From contig JALEFZ010000043.1 in the NCBI GenBank assembly GCA_022760475.1, positions 34,334 through 98,333 on the forward strand: DNA of 64,000 nucleotides, in the 5' to 3' direction. A program made the position numbers and the translations under genes. The first letter of the stretch is position 1. Every line of letters begins with the position of its first letter. The DNA is from Bacteroidia bacterium. Lineage in GTDB: Bacteria > Bacteroidota > Bacteroidia > J057. Below the pieces are notes generated by a model, which worked only from the letters and a program-made list of their open reading frames with translations, did no database searches and was not told the DNA's origin. Positions 46,143 through 54,699 of the stretch are shown here, piece after piece.

Positions 46143-46586
46143 TCAGCTTTGTGGCTTTTGTAGAATGGGTAAAAAATGTTTGTAGTGCCACATGAGCATT
46201 AAAATATTTGCCAAAAGCATGAGAAAGGTAATGATGGGAGTGCCACGCATGTTTAATCCCACAGAGATGAGAAAAATATTTAAACTTATTGGCATCATCA
46301 AAACTGGTACAATAACTGAGAATCTGTAGAAAAATATCATGAAGCCCAGGATAATTTGAAGCACTCCAATGAAGTTCCAATAAACTCCTGTTGCCTCCAT
46401 TCCATAGAAAAATGCTCCAATTGGATGATCAGTAGTAATATGGGTGAAGTGGATTCCTGGCAACTTTCGGATTCCTGATAAAATAAAGCCTATTCCCATG
46501 ATGAACCTGGTGAAAACATAAAAAATTTTTACTGACTTTTTGGGTTTTAACGATTCAATCAGGCGAAAAAGAGGGCGGTTAATCAT
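46143..46586 (-). CDS. DoxX-like family membrane protein
   Basis: 147 residues with four predicted helices. The N-terminal VFTRFIMGIGFILSGIRKLPG and GYWNFIGVLQIILGFMIFFY-like segments match the DoxX/MauE four-helix pattern. Role unknown; such proteins are sometimes tied to redox or quinone chemistry. Confidence 0.75.
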   Translation of the reverse strand: MINRPLFRLIESLKPKKSVKIFYVFTRFIMGIGFILSGIRKLPGIHFTHITTDHPIGAFFYGMEATGVYWNFIGVLQIILGFMIFFYRFSVIVPVLMMPISLNIFLISVGLNMRGTPIITFLMLLANILMLMWHYKHFLPILQKPQS

Positions 46587-46791
46587 ATCTAATCGAAAGT
46601 GTTGCTTTTTGGTTAAGGTATGAAATTATTTCACAGCTCAATGTGGCTGAACTGCCAAGTTGAGCTGTGAAACTTACTTATTTAACCTAAGTTGCCATTT
46701 GTGCTACTACTTTTATTTGCTTAAAGACAAAGTTGTTACTACCAGACAACCTAGGGTGTCTTCAACTGGGAACTTGGGTTATTTTTGTTGA
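46587..46791. other. Intergenic DNA with MITE-like element
   Basis: A 205-bp gap between two minus-strand genes, about half of it filled by copy 3 of the GACAAAGTTGTC element. No gene was seen. Confidence 0.6.
46683..46781 (+). repeat. MITE-like GACAAAGTTGTC element, copy 3
   Basis: 99 bp with imperfect 14-bp inverted ends: TAACCTAAGTTGCC (46683) and GGGAACTTGGGTTA (ending 46781), 12 of 14 matching. The interior carries GTGCTAC, TTTTATTTGC, TTAAAGACAAAGTTGT and CAACCTAGGGTGTC, in the same order as copy 1, and the same right end as copy 2. Confidence 0.7.
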
Positions 46792-47601
46792 TCAGGAACT
46801 TAATTCTTGCTTTTCCAGGCTTTCCAAAAGCTCTTTGGCAGCGTCTCTTTTGCTGCTGGTTGGTGCATCTTTTAGTTCATCCAGTAAGGCTTTACACCCT
46901 TCATAATCCTCAATCAAGAGAAATGAAAGGGCTTTGTACCATTTTGCCTCCTGGAAAAATATGGATGTATCGGATACCAGGTCAAAACTTTTTTGAGCTT
47001 CTGCCACTGAGGATGCAGGTTCATCCATTTTTTCTGCAAGTTTCAAATGCATCAGCCCAAGGGTAAAATAGGCTTTGGGATGGCTTTCGTGGGTGGTATC
47101 CTGAATAAGTAAATTCAATTGTTTGACCGCTTCATCATAGTTTCCTTGCTCATAGGCGGTTTGGGCTCTTGCCCAAATTTTATCTGGATTTGTTTTTTCT
47201 CCAATGGCGCGCTGACCTGAACCCCAATTGATTTCAGGTTGGCTATAATGCTGGGCAAATAGCTGTTTGTTGGCAGGTAACTGAGTTCCATTTTGCAGGC
47301 TGTAAGTCAGCAGCACAAGGAAGGCAATCGCAGCTGCAACAGCGACCCATACGAATGGTTGAAAGTTTCTAATCTTGGCACCCTTTGGATATAATTGATC
47401 GAACTCCCGCTTAAATTCTTCTTTCCTTTCTAATCTGACAGCCTGACGTACAGCAATTTCCGCTTTGACGTGTGCCTGGAACTCATTGTAAAGTTCAGGA
47501 TCAGCCTCTACTCTTTTTTCAAATTCCCTTGCATCTTTTTCAGGCAACTTCCCTGAAAGGTAATTGTCTATGAGTTCGTATGGGATTTCATTTTCTTCCA
47601 T
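46792..47601 (-). CDS. Anti-sigma-factor-like membrane protein with TPR region
   Basis: 269 residues. The N-terminal zinc-finger-less anti-sigma-type helix (YELIDNYLSGKLPEKDAREF, EADPELYNEFQAH) precedes one transmembrane helix (FVWVAVAAAIAFLVLLTYSL, about 84-103). The C-terminal extracytoplasmic half has TPR-like repeats (WARAQTAYEQGNYDEAVKQL, HPKAYFTLGLMHLKLAEKMD, about 140-255). It starts 30 bp after the ECF sigma gene and probably sequesters that sigma factor. Signal sensed unknown. Confidence 0.83.
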   Translation of the reverse strand: MEENEIPYELIDNYLSGKLPEKDAREFEKRVEADPELYNEFQAHVKAEIAVRQAVRLERKEEFKREFDQLYPKGAKIRNFQPFVWVAVAAAIAFLVLLTYSLQNGTQLPANKQLFAQHYSQPEINWGSGQRAIGEKTNPDKIWARAQTAYEQGNYDEAVKQLNLLIQDTTHESHPKAYFTLGLMHLKLAEKMDEPASSVAEAQKSFDLVSDTSIFFQEAKWYKALSFLLIEDYEGCKALLDELKDAPTSSKRDAAKELLESLEKQELSS

Positions 47602-47631
47602 AATGGATGTTATTGGGAGCCGATTTTAAGG

Positions 47632-48219
47632 TTATACATTGGTAGAAGACGTTTGTGCTTTTTTTATCAATGTCTTGAGTTTTTCCAGGCATTTGTATCT
47701 TTGGCTGGAAGCTGATCGGGGAGTTTTGAAGTCCATCTGCTCTGCAATCTCTGAAGGAGAATACCCCTGGCCAGAAAGCATAAGTAGCTCCTGGCACCTC
47801 TCACCTAATTGTTTCAACCACTGCAATAGCCCATTCATCTCCTCCCTACCCATGATTTTCCTGAGAAAATCCTTGGATGGATCAGAGATATCCGGAAACT
47901 CATCAAGCCATTCAACCTTTACTGTCGAATTTTTTCTAAATCGGTCAACACATTTATTCCTAAATATTCTGGAAATGTAAGTTTTTAAGCTGGCCTCTCC
48001 CCTGAATTTTCCCGAAGTGATGTTGTCAACCACAGCTAGGAAGGAGTCTGTGTAGGCATCACGTGCTTCATCTTCATCCAATCGGTATTTCCCTGGACGG
48101 CTGGGTACCAGATAGGCAAACTTTCTGTAGAGGAGGTACTCAAACTTTTTTCGGGTAGCTGCATCCCCCCGTAGGCCCTCAATGATGTCCGTGTCTGTTG
48201 CGTCAGATTTGCCAAACAT
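47632..48219 (-). CDS. ECF-type RNA polymerase sigma-70 factor
   Basis: 195 residues. Region 2 (about 25-95) includes DEARDAYTDSFLAVVDNITS and FRGEASLKTYISRIFRNKCVDRFRK (split). Region 4 (about 135-190) includes CQELLMLSGQGYSPSEIAEQ and the recognition helix with SQRYKCLEKLK. No region 3, as usual for ECF factors. Directly upstream of the TPR anti-sigma-like gene; divergent from the EAD-like protein gene across a 214-bp gap, which it could control. Confidence 0.9.
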   Translation of the reverse strand: MFGKSDATDTDIIEGLRGDAATRKKFEYLLYRKFAYLVPSRPGKYRLDEDEARDAYTDSFLAVVDNITSGKFRGEASLKTYISRIFRNKCVDRFRKNSTVKVEWLDEFPDISDPSKDFLRKIMGREEMNGLLQWLKQLGERCQELLMLSGQGYSPSEIAEQMDFKTPRSASSQRYKCLEKLKTLIKKAQTSSTNV

Positions 48220-48433
48220 AGGTGATGGAAAGGTGTTTTAGGTTAAAGTTAAGGAATTTGTAGGAAATGGATTATTTATTTAGCATCACAGGTCGTTTGC
48301 CCTTGAATAAATTCAGGAGATTAGGGTATTTAGCCTTTAGGTAAGTAAACTTATCTACGAATTTAAGAATCCACAGTTCCATTTCAACTAGCTTTAATAG
48401 CTGAAAATAAAATAGTTAAGCACATCATAACAC

Positions 48434-49537
48434 ATGAAATACAAGTACAAGAGCCTCAAAACATATAGCTCTCCGGAGTGGCTGCGCTACACAGGGAAGA
48501 AATACCGTAACTTATTTGACAAAAATGAACTGAGCTATATCTATGTTGAGTTTTCTTTTATCAACAAAATGTATGATGAAGAAGACTGGACAAGCAATAT
48601 TAGCCTAAAAGCCTTTAGAATTAATTCCACAGGCGGAGCAGCCGAAGAATCAGACCCCATTTGTGAACTGACCCACGAACAGAAAATCGACAAAGACCAG
48701 CATACTATATTCATTCGGGATGGTTGGGGGTCTCCAGTATTGGGGGAGTTTTGGAAGGCTGGGGAATATGAATGGAGGGCATATATCGGGGGACGATTAG
48801 TGGCGAAGTCAAGTTTCTATATCTATGATGTGGGTAGGGTATCAGATGGGTTTAATCCCTATTTCAATGTAAAATCCCTGAGGTTTTTTGAAGATGATGA
48901 AAAAGGGCGAAGGAAGCCCAAGCCAGTTCAATACCAAAAAACTTTTGAAGCCAGTAGTACGAGGTATATATATGCAGAGCTGATCCTTGAAAACAAGGTC
49001 AGACATTTGGATTGGAACCTAGAACTTGAATTTCACTTTTTCAACTCTGCGACACAATCCAAGGCCCAAACCTTAGAATGGTCCAAAATTGGAAAGGGTG
49101 AAGAACATATACGTGTCGTAACTGGATGGGGAGCAAACTCACCAGGGATTTGGTTCGAGGATAAATTCCGCTTAAATGCAATATTCATGAATACCCTGGT
49201 TGCCAGTGGATCTTTCGAAGTAGGGAGTTCTGCTGTTGTAGTTGAAGGAAACGAACAATTAAATGTAGAAGGGCAAGCCCAAGAATTTAGCTTTTCTAAC
49301 CCGACTATTTTTCAAATAGTAAAGGAATTGATCAATAGAAACCAGCTTGAAAGGGCTTTGGACCAAATTGTTGCCCATTCTGATGGTAAAAATGCTACAG
49401 AGCTTGGGGTATTCCGCGAAAACATCAAATTTATCGAACAAAGAATTCTAAGTAATGTGGAGGAATATGAGGCTGTAATGAGTAAAAAGAATCGCCTCAT
49501 TTATGAGATGGTAAGTTATTGCAAAAGAAATTTTTAA
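48434..49537 (+). CDS. Tandem beta-sandwich protein with C-terminal EAD11-like segment
   Basis: 367 residues with no signal peptide. Two similar beta-rich units form an internal duplication: unit 1 (about 30-130: LSYIYVEFSFINKMYDEEDW, FIRDGWGSPVLGEFWKAGEY, AYIGGRLVAKSSFYI) and unit 2 (about 165-275: RYIYAELILENKVRHLDWNL, VVTGWGANSPGIWFEDKFRL, NTLVASGSFEV). The C-terminal helices (about 292-365: VKELINRNQLERALDQIVAH, FRENIKFIEQRILSNVEEYE, KKNRLIYEMVSYCKR) follow the pattern of effector-associated domain 11 adaptors in Bacteroidota conflict systems; this is a match by eye. No partner with the same domain is in the window. It is divergent from the ECF sigma/anti-sigma pair. Confidence 0.75.
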   Translation: MKYKYKSLKTYSSPEWLRYTGKKYRNLFDKNELSYIYVEFSFINKMYDEEDWTSNISLKAFRINSTGGAAEESDPICELTHEQKIDKDQHTIFIRDGWGSPVLGEFWKAGEYEWRAYIGGRLVAKSSFYIYDVGRVSDGFNPYFNVKSLRFFEDDEKGRRKPKPVQYQKTFEASSTRYIYAELILENKVRHLDWNLELEFHFFNSATQSKAQTLEWSKIGKGEEHIRVVTGWGANSPGIWFEDKFRLNAIFMNTLVASGSFEVGSSAVVVEGNEQLNVEGQAQEFSFSNPTIFQIVKELINRNQLERALDQIVAHSDGKNATELGVFRENIKFIEQRILSNVEEYEAVMSKKNRLIYEMVSYCKRNF

Positions 49538-49540
49538 ATA

Positions 49541-49574
49541 AAAAAAGGCCTGTGAAATGCCCAGACCTTTTTTT
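49541..49574. terminator. Bidirectional terminator between convergent genes
   Basis: Stem AAAAAAGG-C-CTG with CAG-A-CCTTTTTT (11 pairs, one C-A mismatch), T-rich on the right and A-rich on the left, so it can terminate both the EAD-like gene and the OmpA gene. Confidence 0.8.
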
Positions 49575-49587
49575 ATTTATGGATAAA

Positions 49588-51534
49588 TCACTTCACTGTC
49601 AGGATCTTGAACTCCGTTCTTCGATTTCGGGCACGGTCTTCATCTGTGATATTTCCAGCCACTGGTTGCGTTTCTCCATAGCCTTTGGCTACAATTCTAG
49701 CTGGTTTGATGCCCATCTTTATCAGATAACTACGGACTGCTTCTGCCCTGTTCTGGGAGAGTGTAAGATTAGACTGTGGACTTCCTACATTGTCCGTATG
49801 GCCCTGGATTTCTATTCTCAGGCGGGGATATTTTTTCATGAAATTGTACAGGAAGTTTAACTCCACGTCCGAGGTTTTCTCCAGTTGAAAGCTTCCTGAG
49901 GCAAAAAAGATGTTGTTCAATACCACCTGCTTTCCAGCTCGGAGGGGAACAAGTTCCACCAGTATATCAAAATAGGCTTCTTCTTCGAGGTTCTTCAGGA
50001 AAAAAGTCTGTGTCTTGAAAAGATAGCCCTTGGCTTCAACGTAGGCAGCATATTGTCTTTCCAGGGGAAGACTAGCCAGAAATTGTCCCGAAATTTTGTC
50101 GCTGCTTACCTGACGGACAGTATCTCCGCTTTCTACATCGATCAATCGGATGGATGCGGCCAATGACTTGCTCGTCAGACTGTCCTGAACCTTTCCACGT
50201 AAAAAGGTCGCTATCTTGGGTCTGGCCGATTCGGGAAGTTCAAATTCATATAGATCAGCGCCTCCATAACCACCTTCGCGGGTGGAAGAAAAGAAGGCCC
50301 TTTTGCCATTTACGGCGATATAAAGCCCCTGGTCTTCTCCAGAAGAGTTTAGGGGATATCCCAGGTTTTTGGGTTCTGCCCAACTGCCATCTTCCTGCTT
50401 GAAACTCACAAAAATGTCAGAGTTGCCAAAGCCTGGATGGTAGGTAGACGCAAAGTAAAAACTTTCGCCATCCGCATGGAGAAAAGGGGCTGCCTCTTCG
50501 CCGGGACTGTTGATCGGAGCTCCCATATTTTTTGCAGGGCTCCAGCCATCCCCATCTTTTGTGCAATACCAGATATCGCTATTTCCCATCCCATTGATCC
50601 TTCTTGAGGCAAAAAAGAGAGTCTGGCCATCATCCGATAGCATGGGGTAAGATTCCCAAAACTTGGTGTTAACGTTAGGGCCGAGATTTACTGGCTCACT
50701 CCACTTGTTACCTTCCCGAGTCGACATATACAGATCACAGCTTCCAAATCCTCCTTCTTTGTTACATGAAGTAAAAATTACAGTTCTTCCGTCCTGGGTA
50801 ATGCTGGCAGCTCCCTGGTTAAGCCTATCATTGATGACTTTGCCCACATTTTTTGCCTCTTCAAAGTCTTCGTCGACATATTCACACAAGAATAAATCCT
50901 CATTTGGGCGTCCAGGCGTGGAACCCGGCCTTTTCCCCGTAAACAACAGGGTACTTCCATCAGCAGTTAGAAAGGGGTGAGTCTCGTTGCCGATGCTGTT
51001 CACCTTGGGACCAAGATTTTGAGGGCTGAAATCAAAAGAATCTTTGATGGCAAAAGCTGAGTAGATGGCGTGTCTGAGCCTGGACTCTGCGATTTCGAGG
51101 TCTTGCCTCCTTCCTTTGCCTCGGTTTACAAACTCCTGAAGAAACTTAAGGGAAGTTTCATAATTCTCATTGAAGAAATTTGCCTCTCCTAGGAGGAAGT
51201 TTGCATTGGGAAATTTGTCTGGGGATAGGTCTAATGCTTTTTCCAGGTGTGGAAGGGCGTCTTCATACGATTTGAGGACATACAAATCAGATCCCAGCCT
51301 GTAGTGAGCGTCAGCAAATTCAGGCTCAATCAATAGGGCTTCTTCATAGGCCGCCATGGCTTTGCCTCTATCTCTATATTGATCATATTGAAGACCTTCA
51401 AAATAGTATTTCAATGCCTTTTTTGACTTAATGCCAAAATCTGCCGGTTTGGGTTTTTGACCAAAGGATAACTGAAATACACTTAACAGAATAAAGCAAA
51501 GGCCAAAATGGCGCAGTCGGGTTGCGAGGTGCAT
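49588..51534 (-). CDS. OmpA-family protein with TPR, PD40 propeller and regulatory beta domain (PorE-like)
   Basis: 648 residues. A signal peptide (FGLCFILLSVFQLSFGQ, no lipobox) is followed by TPR repeats (about 30-150), a PD40/WD40-like propeller (about 185-425; NVGKVINDRLNQGAASITQD, MLSDDGQTLFFASRRINGMG), a carboxypeptidase-regulatory-like domain (about 440-520), and an OmpA C-terminal domain with EIQGHTDNVGSPQSNLTLSQ and NRRTEFKILT. This domain order matches PorE, a peptidoglycan-binding T9SS component, but Bacteroidota carry many paralogues and real PorE is usually a lipoprotein. Predicted periplasmic, binding peptidoglycan. Confidence 0.85.
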   Translation of the reverse strand: MHLATRLRHFGLCFILLSVFQLSFGQKPKPADFGIKSKKALKYYFEGLQYDQYRDRGKAMAAYEEALLIEPEFADAHYRLGSDLYVLKSYEDALPHLEKALDLSPDKFPNANFLLGEANFFNENYETSLKFLQEFVNRGKGRRQDLEIAESRLRHAIYSAFAIKDSFDFSPQNLGPKVNSIGNETHPFLTADGSTLLFTGKRPGSTPGRPNEDLFLCEYVDEDFEEAKNVGKVINDRLNQGAASITQDGRTVIFTSCNKEGGFGSCDLYMSTREGNKWSEPVNLGPNVNTKFWESYPMLSDDGQTLFFASRRINGMGNSDIWYCTKDGDGWSPAKNMGAPINSPGEEAAPFLHADGESFYFASTYHPGFGNSDIFVSFKQEDGSWAEPKNLGYPLNSSGEDQGLYIAVNGKRAFFSSTREGGYGGADLYEFELPESARPKIATFLRGKVQDSLTSKSLAASIRLIDVESGDTVRQVSSDKISGQFLASLPLERQYAAYVEAKGYLFKTQTFFLKNLEEEAYFDILVELVPLRAGKQVVLNNIFFASGSFQLEKTSDVELNFLYNFMKKYPRLRIEIQGHTDNVGSPQSNLTLSQNRAEAVRSYLIKMGIKPARIVAKGYGETQPVAGNITDEDRARNRRTEFKILTVK

Positions 51535-51712
51535 TTTTTTTGTATTCTAAATACCAGAGATTAATCGGGAAGATTACTTTCCTAATAATAAGAAGGAATA
51601 AACAAACTTTTCCCTACTTAACACGTGAAACTCTTTCCTATATTTTGCCCATTGTTAATAATCGAAAATCGAAATTTTCTATCCTTGTGTTAAGTAAGGA
51701 ATTGATGAAAAA

Positions 51713-52357
51713 TTAAGGAATATCAAGGTATTTATGGGTTTGTTGGCTTAATCTCCATTTGGGATTTCTTTTGATATAATCAATTATTTCCTGGCTCAAC
51801 TCAGCTCTTTTGGTCCATTCCACCTGCAAAAATAGTTGTGTTTGTGGATGGCATTTTTCAGCATGTTCTTCTGCCCACTTGAAGTCATGCTTGTTGTAGA
51901 TGATGATTTTCAGCTCATTGGCCAGTTGATAATACTCTTCTCTGGGCTTGAGGAATTTCTTGGGCGAAAAGCAAATCCAATCAAACTTTCCGGTGTAAGG
52001 GTGAACACCCGCAGTTTCTATATGTGTTTTGATTCCTTTGGCTGAAAACTCTTGAGTTAATGGGCCAAGATCATAGATTGTAGGTTCTCCCCCTGTGATC
52101 ACAACTCTTTGACTACCAGAAGACTCAACCCAGTTGGCGATTTCTTTTCCCTTATGGTATTGATCTGGCGATACCTTCCAGGACTCCTTGACATCACACC
52201 AGTGGCAGCCCACATCACAGCCTGCTAGCCTCACAAAATAGGCTGGTTCTCCTGTCCAGGCGCCCTCACCCTGAAGGGTGTAGAAGTGTTCCATGACCGG
52301 GAGAGGATCAGCTTGTCCCCTCTTCAACTCCTCTTTTAGTAAACTCTCCTTTTTCAT
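51713..52357 (-). CDS. queE: 7-carboxy-7-deazaguanine synthase (QueE), radical SAM
   Basis: 214 residues. The radical-SAM cluster motif CDVGCHWC (Cys47, Cys51, Cys54) and the preceding LQGEGAWTGEPAYFVRLAG identify QueE, which contracts the ring of 6-carboxytetrahydropterin in queuosine/deazaguanine synthesis. VVITGGEPTIYDL and ELKIIIYNKHDFKWAEEHAE are also typical. No other que gene is adjacent. Confidence 0.96.
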   Translation of the reverse strand: MKKESLLKEELKRGQADPLPVMEHFYTLQGEGAWTGEPAYFVRLAGCDVGCHWCDVKESWKVSPDQYHKGKEIANWVESSGSQRVVITGGEPTIYDLGPLTQEFSAKGIKTHIETAGVHPYTGKFDWICFSPKKFLKPREEYYQLANELKIIIYNKHDFKWAEEHAEKCHPQTQLFLQVEWTKRAELSQEIIDYIKRNPKWRLSQQTHKYLDIP

Positions 52358-52466
52358 TGGGGCAAAATTACAGCAACAATTTTTCTTTTCCCAGGAAAGT
52401 TGAGGGCTAAAAATGTTCTGAAAAGGAAGGTTTTTTGATCTAATTTCGATCTACACCATTCAAGCA

Positions 52467-54635
52467 ATGATGCGATCTCTAGCCATAACTGTTTTGGTCC
52501 TATTCTTCCTAATTCCCCCATGGAACGCAAAGGCCAATTATTCCTTGTCAGCCCTAATAGACAGTGTAGAATCGACCCAGGACGAGTTTCGTAAGGCAGG
52601 ATTTTTACAAGAAGTAGCCAGACTCCTGCTTGAGCAAGCTCCTCAAGATGCAGAAGGGTATGCGAAAGAAGCCCTTGATCTCCTTGACTACAAAAGGGGA
52701 GGATATGAAGAAAAATCTTCTGCACACATGATTCTAGCCGAAATTTACCTGAACTCAGGCCGGCTTTCTGATGCTTTGACCCATGCAGAAGAGGCCAAAC
52801 ATTTCTTTACACTCGTCCGAAATCAGAAACCCTTTTTTGATGTGAAGGTCGCGGATGCCCTGATGCTGGAAGGGAGGATCAATCTCCTAATGGGAAGGTA
52901 CCAGGATGCCCAGAATCGTTTCAATCAGGCGCATACACTCGCCCAGGATTTCTTTGAATCCCGAAACACTGAATACCTTAAGTACCTGATCAAAGCCAAG
53001 ACCTACCAGGGAGAGATTTCCTTTGTTTTAGGAGATCGGGCAGAGGCACTAAAAAAATACATGAAAGCCCTTGACCTTCTAATGACCTCATCAGAGGAGT
53101 CAAGTGGGGCAGCCAATCTCCTTTATGATAAATTGGCCACATTTTACCTGGATGCAGGAGACAGAGAATTGGCCTCAGAGTATTTGATTAAGCAAGGCAG
53201 CTCCAGTAGCCGCCTGGGTATAAGGAGAGCGGGACTAGAGTTTCAACTCAATAAAGCGAGATTTTTGGAGCTAAAAAATGCCAATAATGTACTTCAGGCC
53301 TACGAAAAAGTAGCCAGGAGGGCAAAAGAACTTAATTTCCAGGAGTTGTATGTGCTCGCCAATTACCACCAAGGAAAGTACCTCCTTGACATTGATCAAG
53401 ATTCAAAAGGAATCAGGTTGCTGGAAGAAGGCTTGAAAGTAGCGAAAGAAATGGAAGCCCAATGGTTTTCTCTTCAGATAACAAAGGAGTTAAGTGCTGT
53501 ATATGAAGAAAAGGGAAGGTTCAAGGATGCCTTGTATTATTATCATGCCTACCTTGAGATTGAGAATTCTCTTTTTATCAGAATGGCCACTGAAAATGAG
53601 AATCAGGGAAGGGGAGTATTGAGGCAATACAGTAGCCCTTCGGATACCGATCGTATGGGGGAGTTGGAGGATGGAATGGCGGCCAAAGCGAAAGAAATGC
53701 AGGCAAAGTTTAACCTTTCCTTGGTGTTGATCCTTTGCCTGGTCTTATTGGGGGGCTTTTCTTTGCTGTATTTCAACACATTCAGGAAAAACAATCGGAA
53801 ACTTAGAGATAAAAACAAGACCATAGAATCGACAATGAATCAGCTGAAAGATACCATTGTTGAATTAGAAGATTCAAAACTTAAACTCGAAGAGACCAAC
53901 CAAGTCCAGAAAAAACTGATGACTGTAATCGCCCACGACCTAAGGGGCCAGTTCGGGAGTATCCAGCATTTTGCTGAAATTATGAAGGACGATCTGGATA
54001 GCCTGAGTTACGATTACCTCTCCCGGTTCGCCACAGAATTTTATTCTGCTTCAAAGAAAATCAATGTCCTTTTCGAGAATCTTATCCAATGGGCAAGGAG
54101 CCAGATTGGTGAAATCAACTTCAAAGGAGATATTCACTTGCTTCCGAATTTGGTTAATGATGTAATTAACCTTTATGAGGAGCATGCCAAGGAAAAAAAC
54201 CTTGCCATACATGCCAAGATCCCTAAAGACCTTCAAGTATATACCGATGCGAACATGCTCAACTTTATTTTAAGGAATTTGATAACCAATGGGATAAAGT
54301 TTACGCCAAATGGTGGCTTATTGATGTTGCATGCTGTTTCACTAGAAGGTCAGGTCAAAATCTCAGTGATTGATAATGGGATCGGGATGAGCAAAGAGAT
54401 TCAGTCCAAAATTTTCGACATAGGCAAGGGCAGCAGCCGAGAAGGTACTGCCCGTGAAAAAGGAACTGGGATTGGAATGGCTCTATGTGCAGAGTTTGCG
54501 ACACAAATGAATACCAAACTGGAAGTAAATAGTATCCCAGATCAAGGAACCACCATTTCCTTTACCCTCCCAATGGTGTCTCAGGAAGAAATTTCAGAGG
54601 AAAATGAACTATTGACTATAAAATCCGGTTCCTAA
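52467..54635 (+). CDS. TPR-containing sensor histidine kinase
   Basis: 722 residues. An N-terminal signal-like helix (SLAITVLVLFFLIPPWNA), then about eight TPR-like helix pairs facing the periplasm (40-375), a transmembrane helix (LVLILCLVLLGGFSLLYF, about 412-429), a coiled coil (NNRKLRDKNKTIESTMNQLK), HisKA with TVIAHDLRGQFGSIQHFAEI (His about 489), and HATPase with NFILRNLITNGIKFTPNGG, VIDNGIGM and GTGIGMALC. This TPR-hybrid design is common in Bacteroidota. No response regulator gene is adjacent, so the partner is unknown. nuoF follows 64 bp later, probably with its own promoter. Confidence 0.92.
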   Translation: MMRSLAITVLVLFFLIPPWNAKANYSLSALIDSVESTQDEFRKAGFLQEVARLLLEQAPQDAEGYAKEALDLLDYKRGGYEEKSSAHMILAEIYLNSGRLSDALTHAEEAKHFFTLVRNQKPFFDVKVADALMLEGRINLLMGRYQDAQNRFNQAHTLAQDFFESRNTEYLKYLIKAKTYQGEISFVLGDRAEALKKYMKALDLLMTSSEESSGAANLLYDKLATFYLDAGDRELASEYLIKQGSSSSRLGIRRAGLEFQLNKARFLELKNANNVLQAYEKVARRAKELNFQELYVLANYHQGKYLLDIDQDSKGIRLLEEGLKVAKEMEAQWFSLQITKELSAVYEEKGRFKDALYYYHAYLEIENSLFIRMATENENQGRGVLRQYSSPSDTDRMGELEDGMAAKAKEMQAKFNLSLVLILCLVLLGGFSLLYFNTFRKNNRKLRDKNKTIESTMNQLKDTIVELEDSKLKLEETNQVQKKLMTVIAHDLRGQFGSIQHFAEIMKDDLDSLSYDYLSRFATEFYSASKKINVLFENLIQWARSQIGEINFKGDIHLLPNLVNDVINLYEEHAKEKNLAIHAKIPKDLQVYTDANMLNFILRNLITNGIKFTPNGGLLMLHAVSLEGQVKISVIDNGIGMSKEIQSKIFDIGKGSSREGTAREKGTGIGMALCAEFATQMNTKLEVNSIPDQGTTISFTLPMVSQEEISEENELLTIKSGS

Positions 54636-54699
54636 AGCTTGAAGTAGATCATTAATTGATTAATTTTCGATCAAATTCGAGAAAGGATACACCAAGCAT

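Noticed and set aside
52354..52725. A 123-residue minus-strand reading frame upstream of queE
   Set aside because: It is antisense to the start of the TPR histidine kinase gene.
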